Positions 35,330 through 44,613 of a DNA stretch of 64,000 bases are shown here, piece by piece. The stretch lies in NCBI RefSeq assembly GCF_000023585.1, contig NC_012914.1:5277501-5341500 (forward strand). Direction: 5' to 3'. Origin of the DNA: Paenibacillus sp. JDR-2 (GTDB taxonomy: Bacteria > Bacillota > Bacilli > Paenibacillales > Paenibacillaceae). Numbering within the stretch: position 1 is the stretch's first letter; each line of letters begins with the position of its first letter. Under the pieces are notes generated by a model. It made no database searches and was not told where the DNA came from. It worked only from the letters and a program-made list of their open reading frames with translations. Both the position numbers and the translations under genes were made by a program.

Positions 35330-37126
35330 TCATTCTCCTTTCGGTTCCGGAAGCTCGGGCTCTGTCGATACCGGCAGCCTGATCGTGACGGCCGCTCCGC
35401 CGCCCTTTGTATTTCGGAAATCGATGCGGGCGGCAGCGTCGTACCTCAGCTTGAGCCGTTGGATGACGTTTACAATGCCGAGCCGGCTCGAATCCGCGGA
35501 AGGGAGACCTTGTCCCTCGTTCAGCCGCTGCAGCACCTCCCCGGGAAAGCCGCCACCGTTGTCCTCCACGGTAATCTGCATAAATGCCCCCTCCTCCTCG
35601 AGCAGCTCGCCGCGGACCCTGATTTCAAAAGGCTTGCGATGATTGACGAAGCCGTGGATAATCGCATTTTCCACGAACGGCTGGATCGACAGGGCAGGTA
35701 TCAGACTGCCCTTCATGCGGCCCGGAATGTCGTATACGCTGCCAAGTTTGTGCGGGAAGCGGAACTTCTGGATCTCGAGATAGTTCGCGATATGCTTCAG
35801 CTCCTCCTCAAGAGTGATCAGCTCCCGGTTGGCCCGCATGATGAAGCGGAAATAATCCCCCAGATGGAGCGCCATCTTTTTCACCGAATCGGTATCCTTC
35901 AGTGCCGCGAAATTATAGATGATGTTCAGGCTGTTCATATAAAAATGCGGGTTGATCTGCGCCTGCAGCTGCTTAAGCTCGATCTTCTGGGCCCTTAGCT
36001 GCTCCTCGTACATCCCGATCCGCAGGCTCTTGATCTGCTCCGCCATGTTATTGAAGGTGTTCGCGAGAAAGACGAACTCCAGCGTGTTGTTCGTTTGCAG
36101 CCGAACGTCGAGCATGCCGAGCGAAATTTTCTTCATGCCGCTGATCAGCTGCTGCAGCGGTTTGAACAGCGTGCGTCGGATGAAGAAGAGGTAGAGAGAG
36201 AAGATGAAGATGACGCCGACCGCCATCGCATACGTCAGCAATTGGAAATAGGGCAGACCTTGCAAAATATAACTCTCGGGAATAAGGATGCTGGTCGTCA
36301 TGTCGGCCACCTCGCTGGGCCGGTTCATCATCAGGTACCGCTTGCCGGTCTCCCCGTCTTTCACGAACCGGTACGGCGCGTTCTCGCGAATCAGGTCTGT
36401 CCGATTCAATTGCACATGGCTGTCCGTTCTCTGCCCACCCAGACGGGTACCGTCCGAGCGGTAGATGGCGGCTTCTCCGATATCGCCGTGCGACCATTGG
36501 ATCGACAGCTGATTAGCGATCTCCGACATGCGGATAATCGCGCCGACGTACAGTCCGGTATCAGGCACCTCGCTTACCTGCACGAGAAAATTGCCGCCCT
36601 CGATTCTCCGGTCGTACCACAGCAGCCAGCGGCCTGGCATGCTCTCGTCCACGATGCGCCGGACGTTATCATTCAAGACGTTCTGGAGGATGCCGTACTG
36701 ATTCTGGGAGCTGGTGCTCAGGATGAGTTCGTTGGAATTAAAGAGAAAAATGGTGTCGATCATATTGTATAAGCCGATGTCGCGGTTGATTTTAAGCTGG
36801 ATGCGAATCTTGGTCAGGACGTAGTTGTCGCTGCCCGGAGGGAAGGAATTAAGCACGCCTACGTCGGTATCGTAGACGCCAAGCTTGTTTAAATAGTTCG
36901 TAATATCGTTCAGCGTCCGGTCCGTATGGTCGGCGAAGATATCCAGTGTATTCCGGTAGGTCTCGGTAACCTTGTCGCGGACGACGTTTTTCGCGTATAG
37001 ATTATTGCCGATGAAGAACAGTACGCCGGGGATCATAACGACGAAAAAGCTGATGATCAATTGGGTCTTAATCGATAGCTTCAGTACGCCTCTCCTCCTG
37101 CCGGAAAGATATGTACAGTCTATCAA
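35330..37126 (-). CDS. YesM-like sensor histidine kinase
   Basis: The 598-residue membrane kinase has a helix near 18-42, an extracellular sensor region of about 240 residues, a second helix near 285-310 and a HAMP-like linker. It has the His_kinase domain (LQAQINPHFYMNSLNIIYN, phosphoacceptor His near 394) and an HATPase domain (NAIIHGF, DNGGGFP, LGIVNVIQRL). The start is uncertain. The TTG at 37126 has no ribosome site and abuts a cre site. A strong GGAGGAG instead precedes a CTG at 37084, where the family homology (KLSIKTQLIISFF) begins. It overlaps the response regulator gene closely. Confidence 0.92.
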   Translation of the reverse strand: MIDCTYLSGRRRGVLKLSIKTQLIISFFVVMIPGVLFFIGNNLYAKNVVRDKVTETYRNTLDIFADHTDRTLNDITNYLNKLGVYDTDVGVLNSFPPGSDNYVLTKIRIQLKINRDIGLYNMIDTIFLFNSNELILSTSSQNQYGILQNVLNDNVRRIVDESMPGRWLLWYDRRIEGGNFLVQVSEVPDTGLYVGAIIRMSEIANQLSIQWSHGDIGEAAIYRSDGTRLGGQRTDSHVQLNRTDLIRENAPYRFVKDGETGKRYLMMNRPSEVADMTTSILIPESYILQGLPYFQLLTYAMAVGVIFIFSLYLFFIRRTLFKPLQQLISGMKKISLGMLDVRLQTNNTLEFVFLANTFNNMAEQIKSLRIGMYEEQLRAQKIELKQLQAQINPHFYMNSLNIIYNFAALKDTDSVKKMALHLGDYFRFIMRANRELITLEEELKHIANYLEIQKFRFPHKLGSVYDIPGRMKGSLIPALSIQPFVENAIIHGFVNHRKPFEIRVRGELLEEEGAFMQITVEDNGGGFPGEVLQRLNEGQGLPSADSSRLGIVNVIQRLKLRYDAAARIDFRNTKGGGAAVTIRLPVSTEPELPEPKGE

Positions 37127-37127
37127 G

Positions 37128-37141
37128 TGAAAGCGTTTTCG
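37128..37141. promoter_or_regulatory. cre site (CcpA catabolite control) candidate
   Basis: TGAAAGCGTTTTCG matches the Gram-positive cre consensus TGWAANCGNTNWCW at all but the last position. It lies immediately upstream of the sensor kinase gene. Confidence 0.7.
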
Positions 37142-37202
37142 GCAAGGGCGGCTTTAGGCGCCTGCACCCACTCGCCCATCGATCCTCCTTAACATCCTTA
37201 TC

Positions 37203-37245
37203 AAAAAAAAGACAGCTAAGCACCTAAAAGATGCATAGCTGTCTC
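37203..37245 (-). terminator. Terminator of the mannosidase/GxGYxYP operon
   Basis: Minus strand: AGACAGCTA-N17-TAGCTGTCT followed by eight T, 12 bases after the stop codon at 37257. Confidence 0.85.
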
Positions 37246-37256
37246 TATGGATTTTT

Positions 37257-39266
37257 TCAAGGCGTCACCGGCAGACCCTTGCTCTCCCTCATCAGCTGGA
37301 AGTAAACATCCGGCCGGACGAAGACAACGTCAGCGTTATCCTTGTATTGATTCATAGCGTTGATAAAGTTCTGATAGCTGACCTGCCAAGGGTTGGCCTG
37401 AATGGAGACAAAGGATGGCGACTTGCCGTCCCACTTCTTAATACCGTCGGCAATGCCGTTCGTCAAGTCGCTCTCCGCACTGCCGTAGGCGACGTTTAAC
37501 TCCTGGCCCGGCATCGAGTTGCCGTAGACCCCGATCGTACCGGTACCGAACTGCGAAGTAAATCCGAGCAGCGACGGAGCATGCTTGGCGAGCTTTTCGG
37601 CTACCTCCGGCTTAATCTCGCCCTTCACGTAATTCCACACCGTCAGAACGTTTAGACCCGCCTGCTTCATATAATCGTTCGTACGCTCGATAAAGCGGTC
37701 AAGTCCATCTTCCTTCTCCCAGAAGTTCGGATACGTGTAACCCACGCCGGATGGACCGGAAACAAAAGCATCATTAGGCGTAGCATTCTTGTACAAATAA
37801 TCGAGCAGTCCCGGCATCGTATCGACCATCAGCGGCGAGATCGTCCAGCCAAGCGGCACCTCTCCGCGGTTAGGCGTATTCCATACGTTCCAGAAGGCAT
37901 GCTCCATATACTGCAGGTTGTCGCCGTCGCTCATAATAAACGAGACGTACACTTTATTCTCGAGCTTCGGCTTCTCCGGCGCCTTCGGCATCGTAATCGA
38001 CCGCGAGGTACCGCTCAGCACGCTAAGGTTCGAGGAGAAATCGCTGGCAACCGTCGCAAGCCCGTAATCCGACGTCTTCTTGACGCCCATCCCTTCATCC
38101 GGCCACCAGCCGAGATAGAGTCCCGTACCGTAAGGCATATCCTGCAGGAACTTATCCAGCAGCGTCGACTCCCCTTCATCCGCCGGATTCAGCCAGACCA
38201 CGGCGGCGTCCATTCCCATTGCATAGTCGCGAAGATAGGATTGAATGCCCGGATCCAGGCCAACAATCGCTTTATGCGTCGTTTGCTTCCAATAGTGGTC
38301 ATACAGATAACCGTAGACCTCCAGCTTGGAGCTGAATTTGCCGCGCAGGTCCTCGATGACCGGCAGGTTGTAAGGCGCGCCTGTCAGCTTATCCACGAGG
38401 GATGGCGGAGCAACAATCGCGTTTTTCAATCCTGCAATCGTAGTTGCCAAATTAATCGTATCCGGCTGCTGATCATCGTAGACGATGAGGCCCTTCAGCT
38501 CGGACCGGTATTTGTTCAGCAGCTCCCAGTTATCCTTCACCTCGGCATATTTCAGTCCCAAGTCATCCAGCAAGGCGGTACCTGTAGAGCCCCGAACATT
38601 GTCCGTATACGAATAAATGCGAGGCTTGGTCTGATTCACGACGCCCTTCAAAGAGGTGAACAATAAGTTCTCGTCTTTGCGGAGCGGCCAGAATACGCCA
38701 ACATCAAACAGCTTCATCGTAGATTTGCCGGTCCATAACACCTTGAATTCCAGCTCATGCCCATCTCCCGGCGCGTTAAAAGAAAGCTCAAAGCTTTGCG
38801 ACGCATTCGGCAGCCGGAAATCCCAGTTGCGGACTTCCGTCGAAGCAAGAACGGCATCCGCCGTCTGGTCCCGAACCTCAAGAGAAGCCACAACGCCGTC
38901 CTCATCCGCAAAATTGTCGACCTGCATATTAAACGCGGCTTTTATTTCTCCCGCCGGTATTTCCTTGCGCCCCGTTACGTCCAGAATCGCCTTGCCGGCA
39001 GCGTCGCTTCCCGCTTCCGCCACCCAGCCGTCTCCGTCCGCTTTGCCCGTGCCATGCCCAAACGCTTCGTTCTCGGCCTGATAGTAATAGCTGTCTGTCG
39101 TATAGATGAGATCAAGTGTTTCGGCCGGGGCTTGAAACGTCGGCAAAGCCTGCTTGCTTGGCCAACTGACCCCTTCCTTCTTCTCCGGCCATGCCAGATA
39201 CGAGGATACGGCGGCAACGAGGATAACGGCCAAAGAGATGATAATGATTTTACCTTTGCCCTTCAC
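37257..39266 (-). CDS. GxGYxYP-domain putative glycoside hydrolase, membrane-anchored
   Basis: The 669-residue product has an N-terminal membrane anchor (KIIIISLAVILVAAVSSYLAW). A beta-sandwich-like region follows (about 55-200), then the two-part GxGYxYP region. The eponymous motif is present as SGVGYTYP near residue 510, preceded by FIMSDGDNLQYMEHAFWN. The family is widespread in glycan-utilisation loci and listed as putative glycoside hydrolase, but activity is not established. It starts with a GTG after a GGGAGG site. It is the last gene of the operon after a GH38 mannosidase and a TIM-barrel protein, which suggests a surface enzyme for the same glycan. Confidence 0.88.
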   Translation of the reverse strand: MKGKGKIIIISLAVILVAAVSSYLAWPEKKEGVSWPSKQALPTFQAPAETLDLIYTTDSYYYQAENEAFGHGTGKADGDGWVAEAGSDAAGKAILDVTGRKEIPAGEIKAAFNMQVDNFADEDGVVASLEVRDQTADAVLASTEVRNWDFRLPNASQSFELSFNAPGDGHELEFKVLWTGKSTMKLFDVGVFWPLRKDENLLFTSLKGVVNQTKPRIYSYTDNVRGSTGTALLDDLGLKYAEVKDNWELLNKYRSELKGLIVYDDQQPDTINLATTIAGLKNAIVAPPSLVDKLTGAPYNLPVIEDLRGKFSSKLEVYGYLYDHYWKQTTHKAIVGLDPGIQSYLRDYAMGMDAAVVWLNPADEGESTLLDKFLQDMPYGTGLYLGWWPDEGMGVKKTSDYGLATVASDFSSNLSVLSGTSRSITMPKAPEKPKLENKVYVSFIMSDGDNLQYMEHAFWNVWNTPNRGEVPLGWTISPLMVDTMPGLLDYLYKNATPNDAFVSGPSGVGYTYPNFWEKEDGLDRFIERTNDYMKQAGLNVLTVWNYVKGEIKPEVAEKLAKHAPSLLGFTSQFGTGTIGVYGNSMPGQELNVAYGSAESDLTNGIADGIKKWDGKSPSFVSIQANPWQVSYQNFINAMNQYKDNADVVFVRPDVYFQLMRESKGLPVTP

Positions 39267-39296
39267 TCGATCTTCCTCCCCCTTGAAAATAGCCCT

Positions 39297-41477
39297 TTAC
39301 CAAATAACCTTTACCGACACGCCGGCCGGGTCATTCTCGTAACGGAAAAGCACCGTCGAGCTGCCTTCGTCCCACTTGAACTCCAGGGGCATTCGAATGG
39401 TTGTTCCCGCTGCGCTAAACGCCACGGTTTTGGGCTTGCGCGGGCATTGGAATCTGGCGGATGCCTGAATGCCTTCAGGGCCATACGCCGTAAAGCCATA
39501 GCCGTCAGCGTTCTCTTCTACACGGTCAATGCGGGAAGCAGCTGCAATCAGCTGTACGCCTTCTCCCGCTTTGCTCAGGTCATAGAGCAGAACTTGCTCG
39601 CCTGCGTTAACCGTAACCTCATCCACAATAGGAAGGTTGGCATCGAGCAGATCGACCAGCTTGCCGTAAATTTTATAAGGCTCTTCGCTCAAAGACTCAT
39701 CCAGAACGGCTGCAATAATGTAAGGGCCTCTGCGAAGCGCCATGCCGTTCTTTTTCTCCCAACGAAGAGAGTTCTCTGCTTTTGTAATAGCGGAGGCCAC
39801 CGTCTGTCTCAACTGCTCGCCCGCTTCCGGCAGGACCGCGCATTGCGACGGATGCAGAGGCAAGTAAGCCAGACAGCCTTTGCCTACGGCATATTCTCCC
39901 GGTGCCAGCGACGGCTCCAGGCCAAGACTTGCGAATAGATGCTCCATCGGCGAAGCGAATTTCTTGCTGCCCTGATTCCACCATTCGCGGACGGAGTGGA
40001 AGTCGTCGCTGCCGTCTCCGACATAAACCAGCGTGCCGCCTTCCTTCACCCATTCCGCCAGAACATTATGCAGACCGGATGATTCCGGTTTCATATATTC
40101 ATAGCTAAGTACCAGGACGCGGTAATCGTCCAGGTAGCCCGGGAATCTTCCAGCATTGTCGAGCTGAACCGGACGGACGGCTGCGCCATGCTTGAGGAGC
40201 GGCAGCGCAAGTCCATAAAACGGCGACCAGTCCAGCAGCTCCATAAACTCGCTGCCAAGCGCCGACGCAACCTCCGTGCCATCGTATTTGAAGGAAGTGG
40301 CTTCTTCGCTCCAATCCGGGTGATTACGCTGATACATCGCGGAATCCGCGAGCAGCAGACCTACCTGCAGGCTGTCCGTCAGCCATTCCGCGTCCAGCCC
40401 ATCCATGGTGCCAAGCACGTTTAATACCGTTTGCAGCTCCGTTGCGTAAGCAGCCGGAATTCTCTCTTTGCCGTTCCCGCCTTCTCTTGGGTATTGCCCC
40501 TGATAAATCCGTCTTGGCCAAGGACATACCTCGTAACGGCTCACATGCGGATGCAGCAGGGACGCGACCAGCGTGCGGATATAATTGCTGCGGTAGTCCC
40601 TCCACGTATGCTTCGGATCATCGGCAATCGGGTCATGCAGGAACCACATTCTGCGGTCTGTGCCGCGGACAAGCTCCTGCATAATACCGTATTCCAGATA
40701 GGCCGTCTCAAACGTACGCTCCTTGCGGACGCCGTTGTACACATTTGGCGTTTGCGCCGTACCCGTCCATACCTGCGCGATATAACCGTCTACTCCCGGC
40801 AGTTCAAGCAGCTTTGATTCCGGACTGACGATCCGCCATTGCGTATAGTTGATAAGGCTATGCGTCGGCACGTAAAAGCGAATCCGGCGATCGTACTTCC
40901 GCATTGCGTATTCCTTGAGGGTACTGCAAATCCGGTCAAGCGTGCGGGTATACAGATAAGCCTTCAGCTTCGAAGCGCGGTACTGCGCATCTACCGAAGC
41001 ATGCGGAGCCTGCCATGGCTCGCGGTAATAAATCTCCCATTCGCGCTTGAACGCATCCGAATAACCGCCCTCCACCCAGAACTCCGGCTCCTCCAGGTGA
41101 ATCGCCTCTACGCCGGCGTCTACGGCGATCCGGATCCGTTCGGTCAGAAAATCGGCGTAAGCGATCGTAGGAACCATATAAGGGATATCCGCGGAGGTGC
41201 CGTGAATGATATTTTCGTATTTTCGGTTTTTCTGCGCTTCGTCCCAATGCGGCCGGCCGTCGACCTTACCGTTCAGATAGTCCTGATAACCACCCCAGGA
41301 TACGCCCGTCATGAGATGAACAACATAGCCTTTTTCTTTCCATGTCCGGATCCGTTCCTGAAAATCCCCGTGGATGCCATAGACCATAACGAAGTCTGTC
41401 TGCAAATCATAGGACGGATGGTAGGGTCCACCCTCCTGAAAGCCCGTTAACTCTTCCTGCCGATTCTTTCTGATCAT
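39297..41477 (-). CDS. Uncharacterised TIM-barrel protein with GATase-like domain (GH42-like layout)
   Basis: The 726-residue product has no signal peptide. The N-terminal 330 residues have repeated beta-alpha patterns with acidic and aromatic residues at strand ends (HLMTGVSWGG, AIHLEEPEFWVEGGY at about 125-139, IRFYVPTHSL, VDGYIAQVWTG, MWFLHDPIADD). A region near 440-530 (YRVLVLSYEYMKPESSGLHNVLAEWVKEGGTLVYVGDG) looks like the class I GATase-type trimerisation domain of GH42 beta-galactosidases. The C-terminus is beta-rich. I could not place it in a named family. Its place between GH38 and GxGYxYP genes suggests a cytoplasmic glycosidase. Confidence 0.72.
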   Translation of the reverse strand: MIRKNRQEELTGFQEGGPYHPSYDLQTDFVMVYGIHGDFQERIRTWKEKGYVVHLMTGVSWGGYQDYLNGKVDGRPHWDEAQKNRKYENIIHGTSADIPYMVPTIAYADFLTERIRIAVDAGVEAIHLEEPEFWVEGGYSDAFKREWEIYYREPWQAPHASVDAQYRASKLKAYLYTRTLDRICSTLKEYAMRKYDRRIRFYVPTHSLINYTQWRIVSPESKLLELPGVDGYIAQVWTGTAQTPNVYNGVRKERTFETAYLEYGIMQELVRGTDRRMWFLHDPIADDPKHTWRDYRSNYIRTLVASLLHPHVSRYEVCPWPRRIYQGQYPREGGNGKERIPAAYATELQTVLNVLGTMDGLDAEWLTDSLQVGLLLADSAMYQRNHPDWSEEATSFKYDGTEVASALGSEFMELLDWSPFYGLALPLLKHGAAVRPVQLDNAGRFPGYLDDYRVLVLSYEYMKPESSGLHNVLAEWVKEGGTLVYVGDGSDDFHSVREWWNQGSKKFASPMEHLFASLGLEPSLAPGEYAVGKGCLAYLPLHPSQCAVLPEAGEQLRQTVASAITKAENSLRWEKKNGMALRRGPYIIAAVLDESLSEEPYKIYGKLVDLLDANLPIVDEVTVNAGEQVLLYDLSKAGEGVQLIAAASRIDRVEENADGYGFTAYGPEGIQASARFQCPRKPKTVAFSAAGTTIRMPLEFKWDEGSSTVLFRYENDPAGVSVKVIW

Positions 41478-41571
41478 GACTGCAACATCCTCCTCTATCC
41501 ATTCGCCTATTGGCCGAAAATAAAACAGGAGGGGGCTGTTAAGCCTTCCCCCCCTGATTGACTAACCGTTA

Positions 41572-44571
41572 CTAGAGCTTCACGCGAAGCGACTTGATCT
41601 CGAATGGTTGGAACGACAGCTTCGCTCCAGCCTCGCCGATCGTGTTTTCCATTAGATCCACTTCCTCGACGAGCGAGACCGGAATCCCGAAACCAACCGA
41701 TGTTTCGGCAAACGTTCCGGATGCTTCGTACAGACGGATAATAAGATCATCCGAGTCCTCGGCTTTCTTCACCGCTTCGATCATCACATGCGGATGATTC
41801 ACCTGAACCAGAGAGGCAAACGAAGCCGTACGTCCTGCGGCCGAAGACGCCTGGGAAGGCTCGGCAACCGTCAGCGGCGTATTCAGCTCATACCCTTTGC
41901 GGTATACCTCCGCCTGGATAAAGTCTCCGCGGTGCGGATAAACCGCATAGACGAATTGATGTTCCGCGCGGTCGGCAACCGGATCCGGATAGCTTGGGCT
42001 GCGAAGCAGATTGATGTCGAGCACGTTCCGTTCCGCGCTGTACCCGTATTTACTGTCGCTGAGCAGAGCTACGCCGTAGTCCGGCTGCGACAGGTCGATA
42101 TATTGATGCGCGCATATTTCATCGCGGACAAATTCGATCATCGTGTTCCTTGTTGTCGGACGCTTCAAATAGCCAAATTGAATCTCGCAATTCACATGGT
42201 CGGACATGACCTGAACCGGGAAGGAGACGCGAAGCATCTTCTCCGATTCCTTCCAATCCGCCTTGGATTCAAATCTTACGGCGGTTGCTTCTTCATCCAG
42301 CACAATCCGCTGTACCAGCGTGGATTCGCCGAACCGGTAATGCTGTTCCAGCACCGCCTGGCCTTGCTCAACCGAGAAGGAGCTATCTTCAAGCTTCATG
42401 CAGCCTGCCACCGTCTCCCGGTAATCCCGCGGGAAATCCCAGGCATCGCCTCTGTCGTGATACACGGTCAGCACATTGGCTTTCTGGCCCGGCATAATCG
42501 CTTCCCGGCCTGCTGCTTTGTCGTACATTGACTCGATGCTTCCGTCCTGTCCAAAGCTAATTCGCAGATTCTTGTTCTCAAGAAGCTGCTCGCCTGCGCT
42601 CAGTCCGGATTGTTCCGTCTGCTCCTGGCGAAGCTCCGCCTCTGCAAGAGACGCAAAGCCCATTGCCGGCACTTTAACGGCATAAAGGCTGCCCTTATGC
42701 TCGACAACCTCCTCGCGTTCCCACGGCAAAGAGTTAAAGACAACCGCCTGGCCTTCACGGGCACCCGCGAGCTCCGCAGCTCTGGCATAGGTTTGCGCGA
42801 TAAGCTCCCGCGTGCGGACGTGCATCGCGGCATATCGCTCCAGCGATTCTTCAAAGACGCGAGTAATCGAAGAGCCCGGCAAAATATCATGGAACTGATA
42901 GAGCAGCGTTTCCTTCCAGATCACTTCAAGCTCCTCGGACGGGTACGCATTCTCTCCCATTGCGAGCAATAGGGAAGCCGCGAATTCAAGCTCGCGGAGC
43001 GATTTCTCCATCTTGCGGTTATACCATTTGTTCCGGGCCTGCGATGTCAGCGTACCTTGATGCTTCTCCAGGTAGAGCTCACCGCGGTACGTCTGGAAGC
43101 ACGCTCTCTCTTCCTCAAGCTTATGGAAGAAGGATAAGGAAGACTCTTGAACAACCGGCGGCAGTCCCAGAAGATTATGTTCGCGCGACAGACGTTCCAG
43201 ATGCTCCTCGCCCGGTCCCCCGCCGCCGTCGCCGATCCCGAACAGCATCAAGGCATGCTCGGATACGTTGCGGTCCAGATAGCTGTTCTCAATCTTGGCG
43301 AGCGATCTTGGCGCGCCCGGGCTGTTGTACGTATCCTCCGGCGGAAGATGCGCCAGCACCTTGCTTCCGTCAATACCCTCCCATTCAAAGCTGTGATGCG
43401 GATGCGTATTGTATACGTTCCACGACAGTTTCTGGGTCATCATATAATCGACGCCCGACTTTCTGAGCAACTGCGGCAAGCTGGCCGCATAGCCAAATAC
43501 GTCCGGAAGCCACAGCACCTTCATCTCCTGTCCGAATTCCTCCTGGAAGAATCGTTTGCCGTACAGGATCTGACGAACCAATGCTTCGCCTCCGGAAATA
43601 TTCGTATCCGGCTCTACCCACATCGCGCCTTGTACTTCCCAGCGTCCTTCCTCAATACGCTGCTTGATCCGGTCGTACAGCTTCGGATAGTACTCTTTCA
43701 TCCATTGATAGAGTTGCGGCTGGCTTGCGCCAAATACGTAATCCGGATATTTCTCCATGTTCGCAAGAACGGTAGAGAAAGTGCGTGCGCCCTTCCGAAT
43801 CGTCTCGCGGATTGGCCACAGCCACGCAAGGTCGATATGCGCATGCCCAATCGCGCTGACCGTCACAACGGGATCGCCGCCTTTTTTCGCAAGCTCCTTG
43901 GACAAAATTTCTCTCGCCTGCCGAGCTGTCTCCTCATTAATCACTTGCAGCTTGTGCGCAGCGTCATAGAGGCTTTGAATCAAGCGTTCTCTTCTGGCAC
44001 CGTTCTCCGGCGTATGCTCGGCGAGCTCGATAAGCACTTCGTAATCGTAATACAGCTGACGGATTTCTTCGTAACAGATCGCGATATCGGCTTCCTTCAA
44101 GGTACCGCTGCGATATCTGCCAAACAGGTCGTTACAGCCGGCATCCGCCCACAGATCAATCTGCCGGCCTGCGGCTTCGTAACCAAGATCAACGACGCGT
44201 TTGCCCGGCAGGCCAAGGCTGAAATCGAATTCGGAGTTGATGTTGGTAAGACCCTGCATCGGCGAGCCTTCTTTATCTACGAGGCATAACTCGCCGTTGA
44301 CGTCGATCAGCATGACGGCTTTTTTCCCGCTAACGGCTTCCGGGACAATTCCTTCAAACCGGAACCAGGCGCAATCCCACAGATTGCCCCATTTCGCGCC
44401 GGGCGTAAGCTCGACAAGCTCTCCGGAAGTCCGCTCCGCGTAAGGCACCGGCTCCTTCGTTACCCAGGCTGTTACTTTCAGCGCGGAGACGGGTTGGTAG
44501 ATCGCTTCGCGTATGCGAGGAAGGAGATCCTTCGCTTTCTGCAGCTTGATTCGTTTCGTTTCGTATGGCAT
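41572..44571 (-). CDS. Alpha-mannosidase, glycoside hydrolase family 38
   Basis: The 999-residue product has the GH38 order. The catalytic domain begins at AIGHAHIDLAWLWPIRETI (zinc ligands His and Asp, about 247-257). The nucleophile aspartate is in WLPDVFGYAASLPQ (about 355). GASQPQLYQWMKEYYP and the mid-domain helices follow, then the beta-sandwich domains with QIFGYLKRPT-type elements. No signal peptide is present, so it acts in the cytoplasm on imported oligosaccharides. An AGGAGTG site precedes the ATG. Upstream lies a 291-bp palindromic element, which separates it from the lipoprotein gene. Removal of alpha-mannose residues is the expected role. Confidence 0.95.
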   Translation of the reverse strand: MPYETKRIKLQKAKDLLPRIREAIYQPVSALKVTAWVTKEPVPYAERTSGELVELTPGAKWGNLWDCAWFRFEGIVPEAVSGKKAVMLIDVNGELCLVDKEGSPMQGLTNINSEFDFSLGLPGKRVVDLGYEAAGRQIDLWADAGCNDLFGRYRSGTLKEADIAICYEEIRQLYYDYEVLIELAEHTPENGARRERLIQSLYDAAHKLQVINEETARQAREILSKELAKKGGDPVVTVSAIGHAHIDLAWLWPIRETIRKGARTFSTVLANMEKYPDYVFGASQPQLYQWMKEYYPKLYDRIKQRIEEGRWEVQGAMWVEPDTNISGGEALVRQILYGKRFFQEEFGQEMKVLWLPDVFGYAASLPQLLRKSGVDYMMTQKLSWNVYNTHPHHSFEWEGIDGSKVLAHLPPEDTYNSPGAPRSLAKIENSYLDRNVSEHALMLFGIGDGGGGPGEEHLERLSREHNLLGLPPVVQESSLSFFHKLEEERACFQTYRGELYLEKHQGTLTSQARNKWYNRKMEKSLRELEFAASLLLAMGENAYPSEELEVIWKETLLYQFHDILPGSSITRVFEESLERYAAMHVRTRELIAQTYARAAELAGAREGQAVVFNSLPWEREEVVEHKGSLYAVKVPAMGFASLAEAELRQEQTEQSGLSAGEQLLENKNLRISFGQDGSIESMYDKAAGREAIMPGQKANVLTVYHDRGDAWDFPRDYRETVAGCMKLEDSSFSVEQGQAVLEQHYRFGESTLVQRIVLDEEATAVRFESKADWKESEKMLRVSFPVQVMSDHVNCEIQFGYLKRPTTRNTMIEFVRDEICAHQYIDLSQPDYGVALLSDSKYGYSAERNVLDINLLRSPSYPDPVADRAEHQFVYAVYPHRGDFIQAEVYRKGYELNTPLTVAEPSQASSAAGRTASFASLVQVNHPHVMIEAVKKAEDSDDLIIRLYEASGTFAETSVGFGIPVSLVEEVDLMENTIGEAGAKLSFQPFEIKSLRVKL

Positions 44572-44585
44572 AAAGTCACTCCTGG

Positions 44586-44613
44586 AAAAAAAGAGGACTG
44601 ATTAACAGTCCTG
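44586..44613 (-). terminator. Hairpin with T-run just upstream of the mannosidase gene
   Basis: Minus strand: CAGGACTGTTAATCAGTCCT followed by CTTTTTTT. It has the form of an intrinsic terminator, ending about 15 bases before the alpha-mannosidase start codon, so it may attenuate read-through from the lipoprotein gene. Confidence 0.7.
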
